The notes under the pieces: model-generated | Seen by the model: the letters and a program-made list of their open reading frames with translations, nothing else | Told to the model about the DNA's origin: nothing | The model's database searches: none | Assembly (NCBI GenBank): GCA_965284435.1 | Contig: OZ260083.1 | Coordinates: forward strand, 372,001 to 436,000 | Source: CAIYZT01 sp947461435 | GTDB lineage: Bacteria > Pseudomonadota > Alphaproteobacteria > Rhodobacterales > Rhodobacteraceae | Direction of reading: 5' to 3' | DNA: 64,000 bases | Shown here: piece by piece, positions 8,094-16,506 of the stretch | How the letters are laid out: each line of letters starts with the position of its first letter | How positions within the stretch are numbered: position 1 is the first letter of the stretch | Program-made: the position numbers and the translations under genes

Positions 8094-10160
8094 TTAGTTG
8101 GACATCGGGCCCGCGTCGCCCGGTGCGCCCGGCAAGGTGTTCGGGTGCAATTCTGCCCCGATTTGCTTGTCGGCCGCCACAAAGACACGCTCGCGGATGA
8201 TGTTGTCTTCAGCCCAGTTGTACATGAAGATTGGTGCGCCCGATGGGATGTTCGAGAAGCGCTTGTTGATGATCAGCGCCCCCGGATAGGCCACAAGACC
8301 AATCCCGTCGAGGTTTTCGGTATAGACCTTTTGATAGGTCTTGGCCAATTCCACCCGCTTTGCCGGATCGCGTTCTGCGATAAAGGCGTTCACAGTGGAC
8401 ACCAGTTCTTCTTCATAGGGCAGCAGATCCATCTCGCCAGCAGCATTGGCGCGGTGGTTCAAGTCTGTCGTCGGCCCAACCGGGGCCAGCGCCGTGGTGT
8501 TTTGCACCATGGTGATCAGTTCGGACGAGTTGCGGAAGATAACCCAGTCAAACTTGCCACTGTTGCGCGCATCGTCCAGATCCTTGCCCGGCAGTGCATT
8601 CAACGTAACCTTGACGCCAACTTCGGCCATCATGGCGACAACGCCTTCGGCAAGGTTCTTGTCGGTGGCGTATTCTGACCCGGTCAACAGGACCACGTTC
8701 AGATCATCGCCGCCTGCAAGGTTGACAAAGCCGTTACCATCGGTGTCTTCCAGCCCGGCTGCTTTCAGCGCTTCTTTGGCACTGTCGGCAGAGTAGGGAT
8801 AGAACGACGTCGACGCTGCATCATAGTAGGATGTGCCGGCATAGATACCGCCCGGATACTGGGTCATGAACGGACCCTTCACAAGGCTGTCCCCCAGACG
8901 CTGACGATCCATCGCATAGGTGATGGCTTTGCGGAAGTTCAGATCGCGGTTCAGCGCGCGCACAGCTTGTGCCCGCTCGTCCGGCTCGCCCCATCCGTTG
9001 GCTGACAGGTTCGGGTACAAGCTGTACCCAATCGTGCGCGGACCAAAGGCCAGTTTCGCCGGCGACGCCGGATCAGCTGCCTTCTTCAGGCTTTCGACAT
9101 AGTTTTCGGCCTGCTCAAGGTTGGAAAAGTCACCCGTTCCAGCCACGGCCTGAATGTCGCGGTCGCCCCAGGTTGAAAGGCGATACTGCATTTCGTCCAA
9201 ATAGGGCAGTTGCTGGCCAGATTCGTCAACTTTCCAGTAGTAGGGGTTCCGGCGCAGCACAACGATATCGTCGGGGCGATGCTCCACAACCGTCCAGCCA
9301 CCCATGACCGGGAAGTTCATATAGTCGGCCGGGAAAGCATTGCCGAAAGCTTCATAGCTTTCGCCGCCATATTTCGGATGCTTTGGCTTCAGCACATGGC
9401 TTGGGCCGGGGCAGAAGTTGCCATAGGCCATGGCATAAAGCACGGCTTCCGGGAAGGCAGTCGTGAACGTCATCTTGAACGTATAGGCGTCTAAAATCTC
9501 AAGGGTTGTGCCCGCCCCGTAGGTTTCCTGAGACGCGCCCATCAGCGGCGTCACTTCCGGATCCATCACGACATCGTTCCAGTAAAAATCGATGTCCTCG
9601 GTGTCAAACGGATCGCCATCAGACCACTTTGCCCCTTCGATCAGGTGCACGGTCAGACTCATGCCATCTTCAGACCAGTCCCACGACTTGGCCAGGTTCG
9701 GCATGGGTTGCAGATCGGTCGAGTTGATTTCGAACAGCGGACCGGTCCGGGTCAGACATTCAACCAGACCAATGTCGATACCGCCCCAGCCATAAGATCT
9801 GCCGGCCCAGAAGTTCCAACCTTCCGGACGGCCGCCGATGACGTGGCGCATCACATCGCCATACACCCCGTTGCCATCCACCATGTTCGCGGTCTTGTAA
9901 ACCAATGGCTCTTTGGGCAGGCGGTCGGCGAGGGGTGGCAATTTGCCAGCATCGACAAATGCCGTCACCCAAGCGGGTTCGGAATAGGCGTCCAGCGCCT
10001 TGTATTCATACACATCAGAACGGTTTACGAATGTTGGTTCGCCCTGTGCGTCAAACTTGGGTGCTTCCGGCGGGGCAGTGGGTGCGGCCATTTCCGCGTG
10101 CACTGCAAAGCTGGATACACCAAGCATGAGCGCCGCAAGAACGGCACTTTTCATATGCAT
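8094..10160 (-). CDS. ABC importer periplasmic solute-binding protein (Opp family, AgpA-like)
   Basis: The protein is 688 aa from the ATG at 10160 and begins with a signal peptide (KSAVLAALMLGVSSFAVHA, cleavage near residue 22). It is a cluster C / SBP_bac_5 protein: the SWDWSEDGMSLTVHL and GAKWSDGDPFDTEDIDFYW blocks are diagnostic. The open frame extends to 10397 but the upstream part crosses the divergent regulator promoter; GGGAGGAG 8 nt before 10160 fixes the start. At nearly 690 aa it is longer than E. coli OppA or DppA and matches the length class of S. meliloti AgpA, which binds alpha-galactosides. It is first in the operon with two permeases, a double ATPase, a GH4 enzyme and a halogenase-family gene. 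Confidence 0.91.
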   Translation of the reverse strand: MHMKSAVLAALMLGVSSFAVHAEMAAPTAPPEAPKFDAQGEPTFVNRSDVYEYKALDAYSEPAWVTAFVDAGKLPPLADRLPKEPLVYKTANMVDGNGVYGDVMRHVIGGRPEGWNFWAGRSYGWGGIDIGLVECLTRTGPLFEINSTDLQPMPNLAKSWDWSEDGMSLTVHLIEGAKWSDGDPFDTEDIDFYWNDVVMDPEVTPLMGASQETYGAGTTLEILDAYTFKMTFTTAFPEAVLYAMAYGNFCPGPSHVLKPKHPKYGGESYEAFGNAFPADYMNFPVMGGWTVVEHRPDDIVVLRRNPYYWKVDESGQQLPYLDEMQYRLSTWGDRDIQAVAGTGDFSNLEQAENYVESLKKAADPASPAKLAFGPRTIGYSLYPNLSANGWGEPDERAQAVRALNRDLNFRKAITYAMDRQRLGDSLVKGPFMTQYPGGIYAGTSYYDAASTSFYPYSADSAKEALKAAGLEDTDGNGFVNLAGGDDLNVVLLTGSEYATDKNLAEGVVAMMAEVGVKVTLNALPGKDLDDARNSGKFDWVIFRNSSELITMVQNTTALAPVGPTTDLNHRANAAGEMDLLPYEEELVSTVNAFIAERDPAKRVELAKTYQKVYTENLDGIGLVAYPGALIINKRFSNIPSGAPIFMYNWAEDNIIRERVFVAADKQIGAELHPNTLPGAPGDAGPMSN

Positions 10161-10346
10161 GGTCGTGACTCCTCCCAGGGTCGCCAAAAGCGACCGGATT
10201 TCCGTTTCCTGTTTTCGTAGACCCGGCAGGCGTCTCCTCACTATACCCCTGTCGGGTTGCCCCGAGTGTGACACTTCAAACTGCTTTACTTCAATATCGG
10301 TTCGGCAGATTGTATTCTGGTATTCTAAGATTCGGGAAGGAAGACC

Positions 10347-11255
10347 TTGGCAGGCGACCTGCGCAAAATCGAACCAAAGCCCAGCCACGAACGGCATTTC
10401 TATTCGTCAAAGCGGGCTTTTGGCCGCTTTGGCATTCGCATATTCGATCCCGTGGTGATGGAATTCCCCCATTGGCACGGACATATCGAAGTGAACCTGG
10501 CCAACGGGTTCGAGATGACCTACGACGTCGACGGCCAAGCCTTGACCATTCCGGCAAACCGCCTTGTCGTCTTTTGGGCAGGCGTGCCGCATCAACTGAC
10601 GGCCATCCATCAGGTCAGCCAAGTCGAACAAAAGCTGTGCAATATTTACCTGCCGCTCGATTCCTTCCTGATGATGCATCATATCTCGCCGCTTCAGGTG
10701 TCTTTGTTGTCGGGCGGACTGATCGTGCTGCCAGAGGATCTGTGCAGTGTCGATCAAATGCGGCGCTGGTATTCAGACTATCGCAGTGGCGACTTTGAGC
10801 GTCAGGAATTGGTCAAGATGGAACTGCATGTGCTGTTCCGGCGGGCCAGCCTTGCAGAGTTTGAATTTCTTCGCGCCCCTAAAGGCGACATTGCGGGGGG
10901 GCGCGCCCTATCCTCCGCCCATATCCGACATGTGATCGCAATGGTTCGGCACATTTTGGAAAATCTGGATAAACCATTGAAAAACAGCGATATCGCCGCC
11001 ACCACGGGCCTGCACGAAAACTATGCCCAAACACTATTTGCCCGCATCATGCAGGTTCCGCCCAAGCAGTTCCTGATCCGGATGCGCCTGATGCGCGCGC
11101 GGGCGCTTCTGGTGGAATCCTCGATGGCCATTTCCTCGGTTGCGGAAAATTCGGGGTTCTCGTCGATCAGCCAGTTTTACGCGCAATTCAAGGCGGGCTA
11201 TGGCATGTCGCCCGCCGCCGTGCGCGAAGAATACCTGCGTTTGGAACTGAAATAG
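10347..11255 (+). CDS. AraC family regulator, MelR/AgpT-like
   Basis: A 302-aa regulator read from a TTG at 10347 with GGAAGG about 8 nt upstream; length equals that of E. coli MelR. The N-terminal half is a cupin sensor (FPHWHGHIEVNL, then LTIPANRLVVFWAGVPHQLT, about residues 35-75), and the C-terminal about 100 residues form the AraC double helix-turn-helix (helix 1 KNSDIAATTGLHENYAQTLF, helix 2 ISSVAENSGFSSISQFYAQF). It is divergent from the importer operon (186-nt intergenic region), the usual arrangement for a melibiose-responsive activator. No later ATG would keep the sensor domain intact, supporting the TTG start. Effector identity is inferred from context. Confidence 0.88.
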   Translation: MAGDLRKIEPKPSHERHFYSSKRAFGRFGIRIFDPVVMEFPHWHGHIEVNLANGFEMTYDVDGQALTIPANRLVVFWAGVPHQLTAIHQVSQVEQKLCNIYLPLDSFLMMHHISPLQVSLLSGGLIVLPEDLCSVDQMRRWYSDYRSGDFERQELVKMELHVLFRRASLAEFEFLRAPKGDIAGGRALSSAHIRHVIAMVRHILENLDKPLKNSDIAATTGLHENYAQTLFARIMQVPPKQFLIRMRLMRARALLVESSMAISSVAENSGFSSISQFYAQFKAGYGMSPAAVREEYLRLELK

Positions 11256-11351
11256 ACCTGCGCATTTTTGCGGCGTGCGATCTGCGATTGTGCGGCTTTT
11301 CGATAGGCGCCATTGGCCCTATGTCTGGTCCACAGCAAGGAGACTGCGGTG

Positions 11352-12395
11352 ATGAACAGCGTAGAATTTGGAATCGACACCTTTGGCGATGTATCCAATG
11401 GCCCCGACGGGATGCCGCAACCGATGCATGTGGTGCTGAACGAAGTCGTTGACGAAGGCGTTCTGGCCGATGAGGTGGGGGTCGATTTCATTGGTTTGGG
11501 CGAACACCACCGTTCAGATTTTGCGCTGACCGCGCCCGAAATCGTTTTGGCTGCCATCGCCGCCAAAACCACACGGATCAAGCTTGGCACGGCGGTCACG
11601 GTTCTGTCTTCCGATGATCCCGTGCGTGTCTTTCAGCGGTTTTCAACGCTCAATGCCATTTCCGGCGGCCGCGCCGAACCGATCTTGGGGCGCGGATCCT
11701 TTACCGAAAGCTATCCGTTGTTTGGCTATGACATGGCCAACTACGATCTGCTGTTCGAAGAAAAGCTTGATCTGTTCACACGCCTGCTGCGCGAACCAAA
11801 GGTCACTTGGTCCGGTCAAACCCGGGCGCCGCTGAATTTGCAATCGGTTTACCCCCCGTTGGCACCCGAAGGGATGGTGACATGGGTGGGTGTCGGGGGC
11901 AGCCCTGAATCCGTGGTGCGCGCGGTGCGCCAAGATCTGCGCCTGATGCTTGCCATCATCGGCGGTGATCCACGCCGTTTTCTTCCTTATCTTGATCTTT
12001 ATGCGCGCGCCTGCGAGCAGATGGGCACCCCGCGTCGTCCCGTGGGCGTGCATTCGCCCGGCCATATTGCTGACACGGACGAGCAAGCCATCGAAGAGCT
12101 TTGGCCCCATTACCAAGCGATGTTTGGCCGCATTGGCCGCGAACGGGGCTGGCCCCCCACCACCAAGGATCGGTATCTGCAAGAGGTACAGCACGGCTCG
12201 CTTTATGTCGGCTCGCCAACCACCGTCGCACGAAAGTTGGCCGCCACAGTGGGGGATCTGGGGATCCAGCGGTTCAACCTTAAAATGGCGACGGGGCCGA
12301 TGACAAAGTCCCAGATCATGGGCTCCATTCAGCTTTATGGGCAAAGCGTAATCCCCATGGCCCGCGATATTCTGGCCCATCGCCGCGCCTCGTAA
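11352..12395 (+). CDS. LLM-class flavin-dependent oxidoreductase (luciferase-like monooxygenase)
   Basis: About 347 aa with a bacterial-luciferase-like TIM barrel: DEGVLADEVGVDFIGLGEHHRSDF near residues 35-55 is the typical helix with the GEHH element, followed by TTRIKLGTAVTVLSSDDPVRVFQRF and GRAEPILGRGSFTES (flavin phosphate region). These proteins use reduced FMN, or F420 in some lineages, to oxidise small substrates. A GTG directly before the ATG (11349) is an equally possible start; AGGAG lies 6 nt before it. The frame is open to 11313 without a ribosome site. It stands between the MelR-like regulator and a CoA ligase gene on the same strand, with gaps of about 95 nt on each side, so operon membership is unclear. 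Substrate unknown. Confidence 0.85.
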   Translation: MNSVEFGIDTFGDVSNGPDGMPQPMHVVLNEVVDEGVLADEVGVDFIGLGEHHRSDFALTAPEIVLAAIAAKTTRIKLGTAVTVLSSDDPVRVFQRFSTLNAISGGRAEPILGRGSFTESYPLFGYDMANYDLLFEEKLDLFTRLLREPKVTWSGQTRAPLNLQSVYPPLAPEGMVTWVGVGGSPESVVRAVRQDLRLMLAIIGGDPRRFLPYLDLYARACEQMGTPRRPVGVHSPGHIADTDEQAIEELWPHYQAMFGRIGRERGWPPTTKDRYLQEVQHGSLYVGSPTTVARKLAATVGDLGIQRFNLKMATGPMTKSQIMGSIQLYGQSVIPMARDILAHRRAS

Positions 12396-12490
12396 TCAAA
12401 GGTCCTTGCGTTTTTCAACCCAAGGTTTCAGCTATGCCATGCTGACGCCATTATTTCGTACGACTTTCGCAACGAATCTGCGAAGGCGAG

Positions 12491-13801
12491 TTGACGGTGA
12501 ACAACGTGACGGCGACCAAAATTGGCTATGACCCCATCGAATTCGCTTCGCGAGATGAGATTGCGGCGCTTCAGTTATCGCGCCTGAAAGTCTCGCTTAC
12601 GCGCGCCTATACCACGCCGCACTACCGCGCCGCCTTTGACAAACTGGGATTCCACCCGCGGGATCTTGCCGCGCTGACCGATCTGGCAAGCCTGCCCTTT
12701 ACCACCAAAGGCGATCTTCGCGCGACCTATCCCTTTGGCCTTTTCGCCGTACCCCGGGATCAGGTTGTACGCATCCATGCCTCCTCGGGCACAACGGGCA
12801 AATCAACGGTTGTTGGCTATTCGCAGGCCGATCTGGATGTCTGGTCGCACCTGATGGCCCGGTCTTTGCGGGCCACCGGGGTCGTATCCTCGGACATCGT
12901 CCACCTTTCCTACGGATACGGCCTGTTTACGGGGGGGCTTGGCTTCCACTATGGCGCCGAAAAACTGGGGTGTATGGTCGTTCCCGCCTCGGCAGGAATG
13001 ACCGCCCGCCAGGTCACCATGATAGAAGATTTCGGTGCAACGGTGATCGGCTCCACGCCCTCGTATATGCTGGCGATCTTGGATGAATATCGCGCGCAGG
13101 GCCGCGACCCGGCTAAAAGCAGCCTGCGCATCGGCGTCTTCGGCGGCGAGCCTTGGACCAATGCCATGCGGGCGGAGATCGAAACCGCCTTCAATATGCA
13201 TGCGCTTGATTGCTACGGACTGTCCGAGATGATGGGACCGGGCGTTGGCATTGAATGTGTGGAAACCAAAGATGGCCTGCATCTATGGGAAGATCACTTT
13301 CTGGCTGAAATCATCGATCCCGAAACGGGCGTCGTTTTGCCCGATGGCCAGATGGGCGAATTGGTTCTGACCTCTCTCACCAAAGAGGCGATGCCGATCA
13401 TTCGGTACCGCACGCGGGATCTGACGCGTCTTTTGCCCGGCACTGCGCGGTCCATGCGCCGGATTGAAAAAATTCGCGGTCGGTCGGACGACATGATCAT
13501 CTTGCGCGGGGTCAATGTCTTTCCCAGTCAGATCGAGGAACAGCTTCTGTCCCAACCCGGGATTGCGCCGCATTTCCAATTAGACCTGCACCGCGACGGG
13601 CGTATGGACAAGATGGTGGTGCGCACCGAAACGGCCGAAACGCTTGAAACGCAGGCACATTCGGCCTTAACGGCGGCGCTGGCCAAGCGGATTCGGCAGT
13701 CTTTGGGCCTGACGGTGGATGTTCAAATAGGCGCGCCGGGATCGGTTCCGCGCAGTCAGGGCAAGGCCTTGCGTGTGATCGACAATCGTCCCAAGGACTG
13801 A
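12491..13801 (+). CDS. paaK: Phenylacetate-CoA ligase family (PaaK-like) enzyme
   Basis: A 436-aa AMP-forming adenylating enzyme. The ATP-binding P-loop reads ASSGTTGKSTVVGY (about residues 97-110), YGLSEMMGPGVGIEC is the A5 core, YRTRDLT and RGRSDDMIILRGVNVFPSQIEE (C-terminal hinge) follow. Length and the N-terminal IEFASRDEIAALQLSRLK block match PaaK, which converts phenylacetate, ATP and CoA to phenylacetyl-CoA. The rest of the phenylacetate pathway is not nearby, so another aryl acid substrate is possible. The start is uncertain: TTG at 12491 or GTG at 12497 are both in frame, and neither has a strong ribosome site. Confidence 0.85.
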   Translation: MTVNNVTATKIGYDPIEFASRDEIAALQLSRLKVSLTRAYTTPHYRAAFDKLGFHPRDLAALTDLASLPFTTKGDLRATYPFGLFAVPRDQVVRIHASSGTTGKSTVVGYSQADLDVWSHLMARSLRATGVVSSDIVHLSYGYGLFTGGLGFHYGAEKLGCMVVPASAGMTARQVTMIEDFGATVIGSTPSYMLAILDEYRAQGRDPAKSSLRIGVFGGEPWTNAMRAEIETAFNMHALDCYGLSEMMGPGVGIECVETKDGLHLWEDHFLAEIIDPETGVVLPDGQMGELVLTSLTKEAMPIIRYRTRDLTRLLPGTARSMRRIEKIRGRSDDMIILRGVNVFPSQIEEQLLSQPGIAPHFQLDLHRDGRMDKMVVRTETAETLETQAHSALTAALAKRIRQSLGLTVDVQIGAPGSVPRSQGKALRVIDNRPKD

Positions 13802-13869
13802 TCTGGCAACCGCGTCGCCGCCTCCAACCCGACAAGACAGCCCACAGCGCCAAACAGCCAAGATACCCC

Positions 13870-14514
13870 TCAGGCCTTCACCTGATTCAGATTGAAGCTG
13901 ATGATCACCCGATGGGCCTTGTCGCCAACTTCGTCCGAAGAATTGGTGTCAACCGCGTGATACAGCCAGCTTGGAAAAATGATCAGCCGACCCGGCGTCG
14001 GATCAAGCTTTACCTTTGTCCAAGTCTCTTTCGCCCGCTTGGACGCGGACTGGTATTTCGGTTGATTCATCAGATGCGCCGTGCGCGGGTCGATGAATTC
14101 GATGCATCCGGCGCCAGCAGGGGCCTGAATGTAATAGACGCCGCTCAGCAAACAGCCCGGGTGGATATGCGCCCGATTGGCGCTGCCCGGCGGATTGATA
14201 ATCGACCACATGGTGCCGATCTTGATCTTGTACTTTTCGTCATAACCCTGATCCGCGCTTACCCTTTCCCCTGCGGCCAAAACCAGTCGGGTGATCTGAT
14301 CAAACTCTGGCATCTTGTGAAGGTCGGTGTTGCTGTGCCACCCGCCCAAGGCCGTGATATTGGAACGCTCAATGCCTCTTTGGTCCCGATCCCGCTGCGC
14401 ATAAATGGTTGACAGAAGTTCGGCATTAAACGCCTCAGGGTTCGGCAGGTCGATCTGAAAGATCAATGTTGGAAAGTAGGCGCGCTTGGTGAATTTCAAC
14501 TCGTCGAACAGCAT
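13870..14514 (-). CDS. Putative 2OG-Fe(II) oxygenase (TIGR02466 family)
   Basis: The 214-aa protein begins with YFPTLIFQIDLP, has ITALGGWHSNTDLH, and contains a candidate iron triad: HIHPGCLLSGVYYI (His-x-His), FIDPRTAH and the later FPSWLYHAVDTN followed by HRVIISFNL, where a distal His and an Arg that could bind 2-oxoglutarate occur. This matches the uncharacterised family of 2-oxoglutarate-dependent oxygenase-like proteins common in marine bacteria and phages. No substrate is known. It is convergent with the paaK-like gene, with its stop 69 nt away, and is not tightly linked to rppH (168-nt gap). Confidence 0.82.
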   Translation of the reverse strand: MLFDELKFTKRAYFPTLIFQIDLPNPEAFNAELLSTIYAQRDRDQRGIERSNITALGGWHSNTDLHKMPEFDQITRLVLAAGERVSADQGYDEKYKIKIGTMWSIINPPGSANRAHIHPGCLLSGVYYIQAPAGAGCIEFIDPRTAHLMNQPKYQSASKRAKETWTKVKLDPTPGRLIIFPSWLYHAVDTNSSDEVGDKAHRVIISFNLNQVKA

Positions 14515-14682
14515 TTTGAAGACTCATCATAAGGCTTCGGCGTCATGTGTTTGCGTCAAAAACGATAATGATCCGCTGGCCACCGCACCACGGACTTTGG
14601 TTGTATGATTTTGGGCCCAAACTAAAGGGCGCACCCAAACGGCACGCCCCTGCAACCAACATCACCGCAATGCGACGGCATT

Positions 14683-15165
14683 CTATGGGGTCAGATGCCC
14701 GCGAAAGCTGCGCACGACTTCTTCATAAACCGCGCGCTTGAACGGCACGATCGAGGCGACCATCTCTTCGGCCCCGATCCATTTCCAAGTCGAAAACTCT
14801 GGATGCGCCGTGTCGATGTTGACCTGATCATCCTGCCCCTTGTACCGAAACAAGAACCATTTCTGCCTTTGGCCTTTGTACTTGCCGCCCCAAACCTTCC
14901 CCAAAAGCTCAGGCGGCAAATCATAGGTGACCCAATCATCGGTTTTTCCGACAAACTCCACCAGATCGGCCGTCACGCCCGTTTCTTCCCACAATTCCCG
15001 CAAGGCGGCCGCACGTGGCTTCTCGCCTTCATCAATCCCGCCTTGCGGCATTTGCCAGGCAGGCGAATCGCTGTCTTTGCGCTGGCCGGCGAAGATCCGG
15101 CCAGTCGCATTGATCAAGACCACGCCCACGCAGGGACGATACGGCAGGTCACTTGGCTGCGTCAC
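14683..15165 (-). CDS. rppH: RNA pyrophosphohydrolase
   Basis: A 160-aa Nudix hydrolase. The Nudix box GGIDEGEKPRAAALRELWEETG spans about residues 42-63 and fits GX5EX7REUXEEXGU. The N-terminal YRPCVGVVLIN and the C-terminal FSTWKWIGAEEMVASIVPFKRAVYEEVV are typical of RppH, which removes pyrophosphate from the 5' end of mRNA to trigger decay. Its ATG overlaps the stop of the protease gene ctpA by 4 nt (ATGA), so translation is coupled. Expression should come from the upstream gpmI-envC-ctpA run. Confidence 0.93.
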   Translation of the reverse strand: MTQPSDLPYRPCVGVVLINATGRIFAGQRKDSDSPAWQMPQGGIDEGEKPRAAALRELWEETGVTADLVEFVGKTDDWVTYDLPPELLGKVWGGKYKGQRQKWFLFRYKGQDDQVNIDTAHPEFSTWKWIGAEEMVASIVPFKRAVYEEVVRSFRGHLTP

Positions 15166-16499
15166 GGCTTGGGGGCCACAACCGACAGGCCACGCAGAAT
15201 ATCCACAGCATAGGCCAGTTGATAATCCTCATCGCGCAGTTTTGCCGATTCTTCAGTGCGGGCGCGTTCTTCTTCCAACAAGGCGCGTTCATCTTCGGTC
15301 ATGGAATCGTTGCTGATCGCACCGCGCAGATCCGCCTCCGACCGCTGCTTTTCGGCCTCAGCCGCTGCGGCCTCTTCGGTTCCGGCTTTGGCAGGGTCAA
15401 CGAGTGGTTGGTTCACCACGATATCCGGCATCACGCCCAAAGACTGGATAGACCGGCCCGAGGGGGTGTAATACCGCGCGGTTGTCAAACGCATCGCGCC
15501 ATCTCCGCGGATCGGTATCAGGGTCTGAACCGATCCCTTGCCAAAACTCTTGGTGCCCACAACGATGGCCCGGCGATGATCCTGCAAGGCCCCCGTCACG
15601 ATTTCCGACGCCGAGGCTGACCCGCCGTTGATCAGAACCACCAGCGGCTTGCCCTGCGCCAGATCGCCCGGTTCGGCATTAAACCGTTCGTCATCCTGCG
15701 CATTGCGGCCACGGGTTGAAACGATCTCGCCTTTCTCCAAGAAGGCATCGGCAACCAGAATCCCCTGATTCAAAAGCCCGCCCGGATTGTTACGCAGATC
15801 CACGACAAAACCAGAAACCTTGTCGATGCCGCCAACCTCTTCGACGGCCTTTTTCAACTCGGTCTCCAGACCGGGATAGGTTTGTTCCGAGAAGGTTGTG
15901 ATGCGCAACACAACGGTCGTTCCAATCACACGGCTTTTCACCGCAGTCAGTTTGATCGTATCGCGGATGATCGAGACATCGAAGGGGTCAGGCACGCCTT
16001 CGCGCACAACGGTGATGACAATCTCGCTGCCGATCGGGCCGCGCATCAGCGCCACGGCTTCATCCAGCGTCAGGCCCATCACACTTTCGCCGTTCACCTG
16101 CGTGATAAAATCGCCCGCCATGATTCCGGCCTCGGCCGCTGGCGTGCCATCCATCGGCGAGACGACCTTGACCACGCCTTCTTCTTGCGTGACCTCAATC
16201 CCCAAACCGCCAAACTCTCCCTTGGTTTGAACCTGCATGTCGCCAAAGTCATCGCTCGACATATAGCTGGAATGCGGATCAAGCGAGGTCAGCATGCCAT
16301 TGATGGCCGCTTCAATCAGCTTTTGACTGTCCACATCTTCCACATATTGCCCGCGGATCCGTTCAAACACATCGCCGAACAGGTCCAGCTGTTCGTAAAC
16401 AGAGGACGGTTCTTGCGCCAACATCGGCCCGGCCACCTGTGTGGTCAGAAGAGCGCCTGCAAGGGTTCCACCCAGGGCGGCTATCGCAAATTTTTTCAT
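15162..16499 (-). CDS. ctpA: Carboxy-terminal processing protease (S41 family)
   Basis: A 445-aa protease with an N-terminal signal or anchor (residues 1-29, ending VAGPMLAQ), a PDZ domain (about 90-170, GGLGIEV to GPIGSEIVITV) and the S41 catalytic core. The nucleophile is Ser296 in GGSASASEI with Lys321 in SFGKGSVQ forming the Ser-Lys dyad. It should act in the periplasm, trimming C-termini of envelope proteins. It starts 7 nt after the envC-like gene, a pairing widespread in alphaproteobacteria that points to a joint role in peptidoglycan hydrolase control. The C-terminus is rich in Ala, Glu and Arg. Confidence 0.94.
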   Translation of the reverse strand: MKKFAIAALGGTLAGALLTTQVAGPMLAQEPSSVYEQLDLFGDVFERIRGQYVEDVDSQKLIEAAINGMLTSLDPHSSYMSSDDFGDMQVQTKGEFGGLGIEVTQEEGVVKVVSPMDGTPAAEAGIMAGDFITQVNGESVMGLTLDEAVALMRGPIGSEIVITVVREGVPDPFDVSIIRDTIKLTAVKSRVIGTTVVLRITTFSEQTYPGLETELKKAVEEVGGIDKVSGFVVDLRNNPGGLLNQGILVADAFLEKGEIVSTRGRNAQDDERFNAEPGDLAQGKPLVVLINGGSASASEIVTGALQDHRRAIVVGTKSFGKGSVQTLIPIRGDGAMRLTTARYYTPSGRSIQSLGVMPDIVVNQPLVDPAKAGTEEAAAAEAEKQRSEADLRGAISNDSMTEDERALLEEERARTEESAKLRDEDYQLAYAVDILRGLSVVAPKP

Positions 16500-16506
16500 G
16501 CTCGTC

